Positions 26,713 through 35,308 of a stretch of 64,000 bases of DNA are shown here, one piece after another. Location: the NCBI RefSeq assembly GCF_036013955.1, contig NZ_CP107903.1, forward strand, positions 9,672,001 through 9,736,000. Reading direction: 5' to 3'. The notes beneath the pieces are model-generated. The model made no database searches. It saw only the letters and a program-made list of their open reading frames with translations, and was not told where the DNA came from. How positions within the stretch are numbered: position 1 is the first letter of the stretch; every line of letters starts with the position of its first letter. Both the position numbers and the translations under genes were made by a program. The DNA is from Streptomyces sp. NBC_00459. Lineage in GTDB: Bacteria; Actinomycetota; Actinomycetes; Streptomycetales; Streptomycetaceae.

Positions 26713-26739
26713 CTACCTTTCACAGTCACCGACACGCAA

Positions 26740-26797
26740 TGAATCATCCAGTGCGTGTGATTGCTCTTCATTTGTATCACACGCTCTGTATGATTCA
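26740..26797. promoter_or_regulatory. Nested TetR operator between hydrolase and tetR genes
   Basis: Two inverted repeats share one centre (26768.5): inner GCGTGTGAT (26753-26761) with ATCACACGC (26776-26784), and outer TGAATCAT (26740-26747) with ATGATTCA (26790-26797). A further ATCACGC half-site lies at about 26811. This AT-rich block stands out from its GC-rich surroundings and fills the divergent promoter region. Confidence 0.75.
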
Positions 26798-26848
26798 AGC
26801 TGTGACGTCAATCACGCTCGCCGTATGATTTGCCGCTAGGGTGGTGGC

Positions 26849-27451
26849 ATGAACGAGCCTCCCCACCGCCGTCAGCCGACTCCGGGCAACCCGCGCGTGC
26901 AGCGCACCCGCAACCGCGTGCTGGCCGTCGCGCGAGAACTGCTGCCTCAGGTCGGACCGGCCGGGCTGACCTATGCGCTGCTGGCCGAGCGGGCAGATGT
27001 CACCCGTCAGACCCTCTACCGGCACTGGCCCAACCGGGCCGCACTGCTCTTCGACCTCGTCCTGGAAGGCCCCGACCTCGGCAACTATCCGGAACCGGGC
27101 AGCGACGTGGGCGCCGTGGCCACCGCCTGGCTGAAGAGCCTGCGTGCCGGGGTCAGCGTGCCGTCCGTGCGAACCGCGGCTCTGGCCGTCACCGCCCAGG
27201 CCGACCACGACCCGGACAGTGCCCGGGCACTCGTCCGCATCGGCGAAGACCGCTACGTCGGCTTCAACAGACTGCTGGAACCTGCAGGCATCCAGATCAG
27301 CGAAGACGAGTTCACCCTGCTGTACGGGCCCGTCCTCGCCCGGCTCTTCCTCGACCGTGGCCAGGTCACCGACGCCTTCATCGAGGCGGTCGTGGCCCAG
27401 TGGCTCACCATGCTGCGGCCTGTCGGCGCACCGCAGGACGCGGAGCGGTAG
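26849..27451 (+). CDS. TetR-family transcriptional regulator
   Basis: A 200-residue regulator starting at ATG 26849 after GGGTGGTG. The N-terminal helix-turn-helix (about 20-65) reads RVLAVARELLPQVGPAGLTYALLAERADVTRQTLYRHWPNRAALL in segments typical of the family. The C-terminal domain is all-helical and should bind a small ligand. It is divergent from the alpha/beta hydrolase gene; the dyad between them is the probable operator, so the regulator would repress both itself and the hydrolase. Ligand unknown. Confidence 0.9.
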   Translation: MNEPPHRRQPTPGNPRVQRTRNRVLAVARELLPQVGPAGLTYALLAERADVTRQTLYRHWPNRAALLFDLVLEGPDLGNYPEPGSDVGAVATAWLKSLRAGVSVPSVRTAALAVTAQADHDPDSARALVRIGEDRYVGFNRLLEPAGIQISEDEFTLLYGPVLARLFLDRGQVTDAFIEAVVAQWLTMLRPVGAPQDAER

Positions 27452-27523
27452 TCACCGAGGCTTTCGGCGGAGGCCGACCGGAACAACCGCCGATCGTGCC
27501 GGTGCGGTCGCCTGCTGACTTGA

Positions 27524-27555
27524 GTGAGGGCCCTGCTCCGGCACGAGGCCCTCAC
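27524..27555 (+). terminator. Hairpin after the tetR gene
   Basis: GTGAGGGCC at 27524-27532 pairs with GGCCCTCAC at 27547-27555 around a 14-base loop, 70 bases past the tetR stop. Confidence 0.6.
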
Positions 27556-27750
27556 ACGCACCGGGCATTGAGCGGGCGCCGGACCTTGAGAACAGCAGGA
27601 CAACCTCGACACCGTTGGACCGTGGCTTCACCTGCACCCGGCACGGCGGACGCACCCAAGAGCTGACCAGGGTGGCGACTGAGTGAGGCCCCCTGCCGCT
27701 GTGAGAAGCCGGAGACCGCTGCAGGACGTGGGGCCGGTCCGGCGGTTGGC

Positions 27751-27791
27751 TTCATGGAAGCTTCATTTGCCGAGTGGTACGTGCCTTATGA
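27751..27791 (+). promoter_or_regulatory. Promoter with two phased TTCAT boxes (copy 1)
   Basis: TTCAT at 27751-27755 and again at 27762-27766 are spaced 11 bases apart, the phasing used by OmpR/PhoB-type regulators, and are followed 19 bases later by a TTATGA -10-like box (27786-27791). The same element precedes the related gene at 32347. The nearby OmpR-type regulator at 30075 is the obvious candidate to bind it. Confidence 0.5.
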
Positions 27792-27812
27792 GGCGCCTGT
27801 TGTCTGACGGTC

Positions 27813-28115
27813 ATGCACGCACTCCTCGTCCCACCGGTGGGCACTGTTGAGCACCATGCCGTGGGGCACCTGACTATGGCGATTCACACAGCGCTGTCCG
27901 GTTCCGTCGTGCTCGGCGCGTTCCCTCGTCTTGAGTCGGCCAGGCATGTGGACCACGTCGGACAGACGGTCGGCGATCGCGCGCTGCATGAACGAACCGG
28001 CGGTCAGTCCACGACCTGTGCAGGGGGAGTGGCGGCGGTGTTGCCGACGGGGCCACTCCACAGCCGACCACCGGGTGGCGCGGCTGCATCGGCGTCATGG
28101 GGTTCCCGCGCATGA
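27813..28115 (+). pseudogene. DUF998-like gene remnant (copy 1)
   Basis: A 100-codon frame from ATG 27813 that is related, promoter included, to the frame at 32347. Matching segments are M(H/Q)ALLVPP, VEHHAV, LSG(S/A)VVLGA and HVD-VGQT. After about codon 65 the frame loses resemblance and becomes Gly/Ala-rich, so this copy looks frame-damaged. The DPVGQTLSEY-like motif after one hydrophobic helix is reminiscent of DUF998 membrane proteins, but the further helices of that family are missing. Treat it as a degraded duplicate rather than a functional gene. Confidence 0.4.
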
Positions 28116-28343
28116 GTGCCGAATCCGACCGGCCGGCGGTGACCGGCCCAGCCGAGGAGCGACCCACCCGTCGCACTCTCAGATCGGCCTGGACCGCACA
28201 CAGGTCCGTGGCGACAGCGCTCGTGGCGGGGACCATCGCCGTCCTGCACAGGACCTGCCCTGCCCGGCCCGGGCCTGGCGACGGGGCTTTGACGCACGCA
28301 CATATGACCTGACTCTCACACAGAAGCAAGAGGGAAACCCGAA

Positions 28344-29531
28344 ATGAACCTGCGACGGAACATCTCGCGTCGAAGGATGATCGAAGGAGCATCGGCCGCG
28401 GCGCTTGTCACGGCTGCGGCGGCGGCCACGGTGCCGACCGCCATGGCCAGTCCGGAGACGGCTTCGTCCGGCTCGGGGCTGCCGAAGGGCAACTGGCGTA
28501 TCGACACCCACGCCCACTACTCGCCCGACGTGTACAACGACTACCTGCAGCGCTACGGCCTCCTCGGCGCCATCACCGGGGCGTACGGCCCGTGGTCGGT
28601 CGAGCGGCACGTGGCCTTCATGGACCAGTACCGGATCCAGGCCAGCGTCCTGTCGTTCGGCGACCTCCAGGTCACCGTCGGCCCGGTCGACGACCGGCGC
28701 GCCACCGCCCGTGCGGTCAACGACTACGCCCACAACCTCGTGCAGACCCGGGGTGACCGGTTCGGCATCTTCGCGGTCACCCCGATGCCCGACATCGACG
28801 GCTCGGTCGCCGAGGTGGACCGCGCGCTCGGTGAACTGGATCTCGACGGCATCTGCCTGCTAACCAACTACAAGGGCACCTACCTCGGGGATCCCTCGTT
28901 CGCGCCTCTGTACGAGATCCTCAACGACCGCCATGCCTACGTCTACGTCCACCCGACGGGTCCGGAGAACAACCCGGCTCCCAAGCTCTGCTTCGGTCCC
29001 GACATCCCGGCCGGGAACAACGTCTTCGAGTACAACTTCGACGCGACCCGCGCGATGACGAGCCTGATCTACAACGGTGTCCTGCGGGACTACCCGAACA
29101 TCCGCTGGCACTTCACGCACTCCGGCGGGGCACTGCCGTTCCTGGCCTTCCGGCTCGCGACCCGGCACTCGGCCTTCCCGCCGTTCAACGAGGTGCTGCC
29201 CGAAGGGCCCCTCAAGTACATGAAGCGGATGTTCTTCGACAACGCGCAGGCGTTCACCGCCGCGCAGTTGCAGCCGCTGTCGTCGCTGGTGCCCGACAGC
29301 CACATCATGTTCGGCAGCGACTGGCCGGCGACCCGCCATCTCTACGCGGCCGACAACGTCGAGACGATGCCCTTCCTCAAGGGCAGCCTGCCCAACCTCA
29401 AGGCAGGCGACCCCGAACCGACCGTCGACGAGATCTACAGCCGGCGCGAGCGAATCGCTCTCGAGCGGGACAACGCCCTCCACCAGTTCCCGAAGCTGAA
29501 GGCGCGTATACGCCGCGCCGGCTCGCGCTGA
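28344..29531 (+). CDS. Tat-exported amidohydrolase-2 family protein
   Basis: A 395-residue protein starting at ATG 28344 after GAGGGAAACC. The Tat signal has SRRRMIEG followed by an Ala-rich hydrophobic stretch and TAMAS. The amidohydrolase barrel carries DTHAHYSP (metal-binding His pair), YVHPTG, FTHSGGALPF and MFGSDWP (catalytic Asp). Relatives include aminocarboxymuconate-semialdehyde decarboxylase and hydroxybenzoate decarboxylases. It is distant from the decarboxylase-like protein at 12354 and has a canonical DTHAHYS site, so the two probably act on different substrates. Export of the folded, metal-loaded enzyme through Tat makes sense. A GC hairpin follows. Confidence 0.87.
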   Translation: MNLRRNISRRRMIEGASAAALVTAAAAATVPTAMASPETASSGSGLPKGNWRIDTHAHYSPDVYNDYLQRYGLLGAITGAYGPWSVERHVAFMDQYRIQASVLSFGDLQVTVGPVDDRRATARAVNDYAHNLVQTRGDRFGIFAVTPMPDIDGSVAEVDRALGELDLDGICLLTNYKGTYLGDPSFAPLYEILNDRHAYVYVHPTGPENNPAPKLCFGPDIPAGNNVFEYNFDATRAMTSLIYNGVLRDYPNIRWHFTHSGGALPFLAFRLATRHSAFPPFNEVLPEGPLKYMKRMFFDNAQAFTAAQLQPLSSLVPDSHIMFGSDWPATRHLYAADNVETMPFLKGSLPNLKAGDPEPTVDEIYSRRERIALERDNALHQFPKLKARIRRAGSR

Positions 29532-29551
29532 GCCGCGACCGCACGCCAAGC

Positions 29552-29583
29552 CCGCCGCCCGCTGCCCCGCCGACGGGCGGCGG
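29552..29583 (+). terminator. Terminator after the Tat amidohydrolase gene
   Basis: CCGCCGCCCG at 29552-29561 pairs with CGGGCGGCGG at 29574-29583 around a 12-base loop; additional GGGCGGC repeats follow. No gene is apparent from here to 30074. Confidence 0.65.
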
Positions 29584-30074
29584 GCGGCGGGCGGCGCTCT
29601 GCGCAAAGATCAGCGCCGGCCGACGGAGGGGCCACCGACGGACATCGACGTCGCCGGGCCGGGTGAACACGGCCCGCAGGATGGGGAAGGCGGTTCCTGA
29701 TCTGCCCGGCGGGGGTGCCGGTACCGGGACCAGCGTGGAGAAGGGGATCACGGTGCACCGGCCGGCTTGCCGCCGCACCCCGTTCCGCCTCCGCCTTCCG
29801 CGTCTGCCTGCCCTGACAGGTCGCCCGGCTGCTGAAGGCGATCGGTTCGGACGTCGGCACATCCCGTCCGACTTCGCCGTCCGTGGACCGCCTCATGGAG
29901 TTGCCCGGCGGCCCGGCGCCGGATGGGCGAGGCCGGCCCACAGGTCGTCGCCGGCCACGACAAACCCCGTACGCTGGCCGCATTCGAGGCGTTTGCCTCC
30001 ACGCCGCCCGTCACCCCGCGGCCATGACGACCCTCCGCCTCCCTCTTCCCGACCGACGATGGAAAGCGAGCACG

Positions 30075-30779
30075 ATGAGTACGCAGCGCGTTCTGGTCGT
30101 CGACGACGAGCCCAAGATCCGTATGACCGTGCGCGGTTATCTGGAGGCGGACGGGTTCCATGTCGTCGAAGCCGCGGACGGACCGTCCGCCCTGCGGGCG
30201 GTCACCCGTGACCGGCCGGACCTCGTGGTGCTCGATGTGATGCTTCCGGGGCTGGACGGATTCCAGGTCCTGCGCCGCATCCGGGAGGCGAGTCAGATCC
30301 CGGTGATCATGCTCACCGCCCGCGACGAGGAGGTCGACCGGCTGATCGGCTTCACCACCGGCAGCGACGACTACGTCACCAAGCCGTTCAGTCCCCGCGA
30401 ACTGGCCTTACGGGTGCGGGCCATCCTGCGGCGCATCGACAGCCGGTCCGAGGAGGCCGAAGAGGACGGCGTCCTGCGGTTCGACGGACTGACCGTCGAT
30501 CACGTGACCCGGACTGTGCTGGTCGATGCCGACCGGACGGTGGAGCTGTCCGCTCTTGACTTCGATCTGCTGTTCGCGATGGCCCAGGCCCCTGGGCGGG
30601 TCTTCACCCGGCGCGGCCTGCTGGCCCAGGTGTGGGGCGATGACTTTTTCGGCGACGAGCGTGTCGTGGACGTGCACATCCGCACTCTGCGTCGCGCGCT
30701 GGGCGACGACGCGGGCGCACCCCGGTTCGTAGGCACCGTCCGCACCATCGGCTACCGGTTCGTCGGGCGCCCCGCCTAG
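30075..30779 (+). CDS. OmpR/PhoB-type response regulator
   Basis: A 234-residue regulator starting at ATG 30075 after GGAAAGCGAG. The receiver domain has DDEPK, phospho-acceptor D54 in VVLDVMLPGLDG, MLTARDEE and the conserved Lys in DDYVTKPFSP. The winged-helix output domain (about 130-230) has ALDFDLLFAMAQAPGRVFTR, ERVVDVHIRTLRRAL and the C-terminal RTIGYRFVG. The in-frame upstream extension has no ribosome binding site. It is followed 21 bases later by its kinase. Proteins of this type bind direct repeats with 11-bp phasing, as seen at 27751 and 32285. Confidence 0.94.
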   Translation: MSTQRVLVVDDEPKIRMTVRGYLEADGFHVVEAADGPSALRAVTRDRPDLVVLDVMLPGLDGFQVLRRIREASQIPVIMLTARDEEVDRLIGFTTGSDDYVTKPFSPRELALRVRAILRRIDSRSEEAEEDGVLRFDGLTVDHVTRTVLVDADRTVELSALDFDLLFAMAQAPGRVFTRRGLLAQVWGDDFFGDERVVDVHIRTLRRALGDDAGAPRFVGTVRTIGYRFVGRPA

Positions 30780-30800
30780 CGGCCAGGAAGGACACCACCC

Positions 30801-31931
30801 ATGTCGCCCGCCCGCGTCCCGGCCTACCAGAGATGTCGTGCGCGGCTGCGCCAAATTCAGGAGCGGATGTCGCTTCGCAACCGGCTGGTGCTCTCGCACG
30901 TCATGGTCCTCCTCCTGGCGCTGCTGGCCATGGCGGCGATCAGCGCACTGATCGAGGTCTGGCTCGGTTTTGCCGACATCGAAGGTGACGTGGTCTTGCA
31001 GGTCGGCCTCTTGTTCGGATTGGCCGCGGCTTTCCCGGTGTCCGTCGCTCTGTCCCGGTTTCTGCTGAGGCCGCTCGACAGAGTGCGCGCCGCCACGCGC
31101 CGGCTCGCCGAGGGACACTACGACGATGTCCTCGAACTCCCCAGCGAGCCGGGCCTGGCAGCTCTGGTCCAAGACGTCAACACCCTGGCGGCAGCCCTCG
31201 CCGACACCGAACGCCGCCGCGCCCGGCTGATCTCCGAGGTCGCCCACGAGATGCGAACCCCGATCACCCTGCTACGCGCCCAGATCGAGGGCGTGGCCGA
31301 CGGAATCTTCGTCCCCGACGAGGCCATGTTCGCCTCCCTCGCCGACGACCTTCACCGGTTGCAGCGCTTGGCGGGCGACCTCTCCAGCCTGTCCCGGTCG
31401 GAAGAGGGCGCCTTCGTTCTTCACGGCACGCCCACCGACGTGGCCACGTTGGCCCGGACGACAGGCGAGAGACTGCGCCCCCAGTACGACGACCAGACGG
31501 TGACCCTCGTCGTGGACGCGAGCACCCCCGTCGTCGCTTTCTGCGACCCGGACCGGATCACCCAGATCCTGGTGAACCTGCTCGGCAACGCACTGGCCGC
31601 ATCCGATCGGCACGGGCACGTGACGCTGTCCGTGCACACCGAACCGTCTCCCGCGGCCCGGGTGATCGTCCGTATCGTGGATGACGGCATCGGCATCGCC
31701 GCCCACAACCTGGAGCGCATCTTCCACCGCTTCGAACGCCTTGAGCGTCCCGGCCGACCCGCTACCGCAGGCGGCAGCGGTATCGGCCTGGCCATCGCCC
31801 GGGGCATCGCCCGAGCCCATGGCGGAGACATCACCGCGGAATCCGCCGGCCTGGGCAAAGGAGCCACGTTCACCTTGCACCTACCGCAGGACCCCGCCCC
31901 TGGGAGCGGTATGCCACCGGCTTCTCACTGA
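30801..31931 (+). CDS. Sensor histidine kinase (HisKA/HAMP type)
   Basis: A 376-residue kinase starting at ATG 30801 after AGGAAGG. Two membrane helices (about 29-52 and 64-86) enclose only about a dozen residues, so there is almost no external sensor domain. HAMP (about 87-140) is followed by the phospho-acceptor H149 in SEVAHEMRTPITLLR, then the ATPase domain with LVNLLGNALAASD, IVDDGIGIAAHNLERIFHRF and GGSGIGLAIARGIARAHGG. Such intramembrane-sensing kinases often respond to envelope stress or antimicrobials. It is paired with the preceding OmpR-type regulator. Confidence 0.93.
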   Translation: MSPARVPAYQRCRARLRQIQERMSLRNRLVLSHVMVLLLALLAMAAISALIEVWLGFADIEGDVVLQVGLLFGLAAAFPVSVALSRFLLRPLDRVRAATRRLAEGHYDDVLELPSEPGLAALVQDVNTLAAALADTERRRARLISEVAHEMRTPITLLRAQIEGVADGIFVPDEAMFASLADDLHRLQRLAGDLSSLSRSEEGAFVLHGTPTDVATLARTTGERLRPQYDDQTVTLVVDASTPVVAFCDPDRITQILVNLLGNALAASDRHGHVTLSVHTEPSPAARVIVRIVDDGIGIAAHNLERIFHRFERLERPGRPATAGGSGIGLAIARGIARAHGGDITAESAGLGKGATFTLHLPQDPAPGSGMPPASH

Positions 31932-32284
31932 CTCCATCTACCCCCGACACCGGGGTGAAGGCGATGGGCAGATCGAGGTCGTGAAGGACGTCGAGGAAGT
32001 GCGCTCAGCGCGCGTCGCCGGGTTCGGAGACGGCGAGAGCGCGTGCGGCGGCCCGCGGCGCGTGACTCGGTCAGTGTTCCGGTGATCGCTCGGTCCGCAG
32101 GCATTCTCGGCGCCCGGTCGGTAGGACCCACAGTGGGTGAGCGGGCGTCGGACGCCCCTCGGGCAGCTCGTACGAGGACCAGCAGAGCACGGGGCTCGGT
32201 GTGAGGCCGCCGGCCAAAGCCGGCACCCGCACGTCGGCCCTGCCGACTCCCTCCCGCGTTACGCATCCGAGGCAGGAGCCCGGC

Positions 32285-32324
32285 TTCATGGAACCTTCAT
32301 ACGCCGAGTGGTAGGTGCTTTATC
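32285..32324 (+). promoter_or_regulatory. Promoter with two phased TTCAT boxes (copy 2)
   Basis: TTCAT at 32285-32289 and 32296-32300 (11-base period) are followed by a TTTATC -10-like box at 32319-32324. Surrounding bases match copy 1 at 27751 closely, including GGCTTCATGGAA and CCGAGTGGTA. It lies 350 bases downstream of the OmpR-type two-component genes. Confidence 0.55.
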
Positions 32325-32346
32325 AGGCGGCTGTTGCCTGGCGGTC

Positions 32347-32757
32347 ATGCAGGCATTGCTCGTCCCGCCATCGACCGGCGTTGAACACCATGCGGTGCGG
32401 CACCCGCCCAAGGCGGTTCACGCCGTCCTGTCCGGAGCCGTCGTGCTCGGCGCGCTCCTTCACGGGGCGTGGGCGGAGCACGTGGATCCCGTGGGGCAGA
32501 CGCTGAGCGAGTACACGCTGCGTGAAGCAACCGCCGGCCTGGTCACGGCCGTTGTGGCGGCATCGGTGGGGTCGCCCGTGGGGCTGCTCCGCATCCGACA
32601 GCCAGCCGCTGATGTGGCCGACCCGGCTGCGTCGAGCATCGGGTGCGCCGGACTCGTGCTCAGCCGGGACCTGCTCGCGAACCCGGCGCTGTCGTCCGAC
32701 CCGGACACGGCCGAGCGGATCCTCGACCTGATACGAACCCGCCCCGAGATCAAGTGA
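32347..32757 (+). CDS. Small DUF998-like protein, possibly degenerate (copy 2)
   Basis: A 136-residue frame starting at ATG 32347 without a clear ribosome binding site. It has a hydrophobic stretch around AVLSGAVVLGALLHGAWAE followed by HVDPVGQTLSEYTLREAT, a combination reminiscent of the first helix and loop of DUF998 membrane proteins. The usual later helices are not seen; a weak one may lie near AGLVTAVVAASVGSPVGLL. The remainder (SSDPDTAERILDLIRTRPEIK) is hydrophilic. A related, more damaged copy sits at 27813 behind the same promoter element. It could be a real small membrane protein controlled by the adjacent OmpR-type system, or a relic. Confidence 0.45.
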   Translation: MQALLVPPSTGVEHHAVRHPPKAVHAVLSGAVVLGALLHGAWAEHVDPVGQTLSEYTLREATAGLVTAVVAASVGSPVGLLRIRQPAADVADPAASSIGCAGLVLSRDLLANPALSSDPDTAERILDLIRTRPEIK

Positions 32758-32900
32758 CCGATCGTCAGGCCGATCAGCTTTCTGCTCCACCCCTGGCAAG
32801 CCGCCTGGTCGAAGTCCGCTCGCACTCGGTCTCGCCCGGCGGGTGAGGTGCGGGCGGCTGTATACAGCCCCCGACGAACCGCGTAACGATCTGAAGGAAC

Positions 32901-33971
32901 GTGAAAGTGGAACAGACCATGATGGCGGTCCGCCTGTTCGAACACGGCGGGCCCGAGGTGCTCAAGTACATCGAGGCACCGATTCCCGAGGTCGGCCCCG
33001 ACGACATCTTGATGCGCGTGCACGCCACGGCCGTCAACAGCTGGGACCTCCGGTACCGCGCGGGCAACTTGCCGCAGCCACTCCCGGGACGGCCCGCGTG
33101 GCCTCTGCCGTTCCAACTCGGCCGGGACGCGGCCGGTGAAATCGTCGCCACCGGCGAGAACGTCACCAGGTGGAGCCCCGGCGACAGAGCGGTGCAGCTT
33201 CCGCACCCGCCGTGCCGCAACTGCGCCCTGTGCGTACGCGGGCTCGAAAACCTGTGCATCGACACCGCCTACCCCGGACACCAGGTCTTCGGCGGATACG
33301 CCCAGTACGTCGTGCGTCGCCAGGACGCGATCCTGCCCATCCCCGACGGCGTCGACTTCGAGACCGCCGCAGCCACCATGTGGTCCTACACCACCCCGCT
33401 CAACTGTGCCCGGCAAGCCCCTGTCGGCCCCGGCGACACGGTGGTCATCACCGGCGCCAGCGGGGGGATGGCGATCGCCTGCGCACAACTGGCGAAGCTG
33501 AGCGGAGCCACCGTCATCGGCACCACCACCAAGCCGGACCACGACGAAGCGCTCAGGAAGCTCGGCTACGACCACATCGTGCGCTCCACGGATCCCCGAC
33601 TGCCGGCACAGGTCAGGGAGCTGACGCACGGTCTGGGCGCGGACGCCGTCTGGGACTGTGTCGGCGGCAACGACTTCTTCCAACTCTCCCTTGCCTGCAT
33701 ACGGCTGGGAGGTACGGTCATCGTCCTGGGCACACCGACCGACCAGGGATCCCGCCTTGAGCTGGACGCACTGGCGCTCATCGGTGGGCAGGTGAAGATC
33801 GCCAGCGTGCGTGGCGCGACCCTGCGGGACCAGCAACTGTGCCTGGAACTGCTGGCAGAAGGAAAGATCGAGCCGATCATCGACCGGGCCTATCCCCTGG
33901 CAGAGGCGGCTGAGGCCCACGCGTACCTGGAAAGCCATCGGCAGACCGGCAAAGTGCTCCTCCTGCCATGA
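32901..33971 (+). CDS. Zinc-type alcohol dehydrogenase (MDR)
   Basis: A 356-residue medium-chain dehydrogenase starting at GTG 32901 after GAAGGAAC. The GroES-like domain has AVNSWDLRYRAGN and the structural-zinc loop PPCRNCALCVRGLENLC with four cysteines. The Rossmann domain has VVITGASGGMAIACAQLAKLSGATVIG and VWDCVGG. The catalytic-zinc cysteine usual around residue 40 is replaced in AVNSWD, so catalysis may follow the quinone-reductase or zinc-independent pattern despite the structural zinc loop. Substrate unknown. It stands alone between two relic-rich gaps. Confidence 0.86.
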   Translation: MKVEQTMMAVRLFEHGGPEVLKYIEAPIPEVGPDDILMRVHATAVNSWDLRYRAGNLPQPLPGRPAWPLPFQLGRDAAGEIVATGENVTRWSPGDRAVQLPHPPCRNCALCVRGLENLCIDTAYPGHQVFGGYAQYVVRRQDAILPIPDGVDFETAAATMWSYTTPLNCARQAPVGPGDTVVITGASGGMAIACAQLAKLSGATVIGTTTKPDHDEALRKLGYDHIVRSTDPRLPAQVRELTHGLGADAVWDCVGGNDFFQLSLACIRLGGTVIVLGTPTDQGSRLELDALALIGGQVKIASVRGATLRDQQLCLELLAEGKIEPIIDRAYPLAEAAEAHAYLESHRQTGKVLLLP

Positions 33972-34590
33972 ACCCGGGGCGATGACTGACGCCCGCGGAA
34001 GGCACGGCCGGACGCGCCATCGAGACGATGCGGCGGAGAACATGCCGTCGGCCCGCCGGTCAGGTCCACGCCGTCGGCTCCGCCTCCGGCACGCTCATCG
34101 AGGTCGAACAGCGCGAACTGGGCTCCTATGAGCCTCTGTTCACCGTCACTGCCGCAATCAGGCGATTGCTGAAGTGGGCCAGCCGGCCCTGTGACCAGCT
34201 ACTGGTGACGCAACGGCCACCGACGAACAGCAGCTGCTCGATCGCGGCGGCGGGCACCGAGGTGACGGTCGCGGTGGTGACGTTCTTCATGCCCGGTCAA
34301 GTCCCAGTCCCGCCTGGGAGATGCGGGCCGCAGCGTCGAAAGGCTGCGGCGGACGGACTTCCGGGTGCGTTCAAAAGAGCCCCGAGCCCGGGGGCGGGTC
34401 AGCGGCGATCCCGGCTTCACTCGCTCCACCTGCTTTCCAGCGGGTGGAGACGAGGGCGGCCTGGATGTCACGCCTGCCTTCGGTGCGCTTGCGTTCGTAA
34501 CCGGCGGGACTCATAGCAGTGTCCGTTGCTGGACAAGGCGGAGATGCAGAAGGCGCGTTGGAGTCGGCGGTTGTAGTGCCGCGGCCGGTG
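33972..34590. other. Spacer without a supported gene
   Basis: About 600 bases. Frames on both strands are low-complexity and lack starts with ribosome binding sites; no operator or terminator stood out. Given the ilvE relic directly after it, this is probably decayed DNA. Confidence 0.35.
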
Positions 34591-34776
34591 AAGACTGCCG
34601 GGGTCTTCGCCTGAGGCACCGCCGCGGTGGTCACCCCGATCGGCCACGTCAAGACCGGGACGGACGCCTGGACCCACGGCGACGGCACCCCCGGCGAGGT
34701 CACCCTGAACCTCCGTGATGCCCTGCTCGGCATCCGGCGGGGTGTCCGGGACGACAAGCACGGCTGGATGCCCTGA
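34591..34776 (+). pseudogene. ilvE: 3' relic of a branched-chain amino acid aminotransferase gene (ilvE)
   Basis: Translation from 34615 gives GTAAVVTPIGHVKTG, then GTPGEVTLNLRDALLGIRRG and DDKHGWMP before the stop at 34774-34776. This matches the C-terminus of IlvE (family pattern CGTAAV-TP-G, PGEVT-ALRD-L-GIQRG, HGWM). Just before it the expected Phe-Ala-Cys-Gly reads Phe-Ala-stop-Gly, a TGA in place of a Cys codon. The N-terminal 80 percent, including the PLP lysine, is absent. It is therefore a dead fragment; a full ilvE presumably exists elsewhere. Confidence 0.75.
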
Positions 34777-34879
34777 CTGGGCTGAGCCCCGCGGGCCACT
34801 CGGCACGCAGTCCTTCCAGGGCCCGTCCGGACGAGTTCCGGGCGGGCCCGCTCTGCGTACTCCCTTCTGTTCCCTCCCG

Positions 34880-35215
34880 TCCACACGGCCACCCGAACCG
34901 GCCAGGCTGCCGTACGGATCCTGCTCGACCGGGCACTGGACGACTCCGCGTTCGACGCCCTGCGCGACCTGGATCTGACCGGATTCGGCAGCGTAACCCC
35001 GCGCTACGACACCACCGAGGCCTGCTGGGTACCGGTCCCCGCCGACGACAGCCCGGAAGCCGACTGGCCGAGCCGGTCCGACGGCTCGACGAGATGCCCG
35101 CGTACCCCGGGTGGGGGAGGGGTTGCGGACGATTCTCGGCCACGTACGGGCGTTCCTGGACGAGCCTCTCCTCGCGGACGCGTGACCTTCCGTCCGGGTT
35201 GTACGCAACAAGGCC
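34880..35215 (+). pseudogene. Unidentified coding relic
   Basis: One frame reads RILLDRALDDSAFDALRDLD, then LTGFGSVTPRYDTTEACW and VPVPADDSPEADW, with good G/C third-position bias but no start codon, and composition collapses after about 35090. I do not recognise the family. It looks like the middle of a gene that has lost both ends, beside the ilvE relic. Confidence 0.3.
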
Positions 35216-35308
35216 TATTGACCCTGTGGTAGTTGGTGCGTTTGCCTCGGAGGGAGCCCTCGGCGCGGGGCCGGGGGTCATGCGTCAACGGGGAACACAA
35301 GGGGGAAC

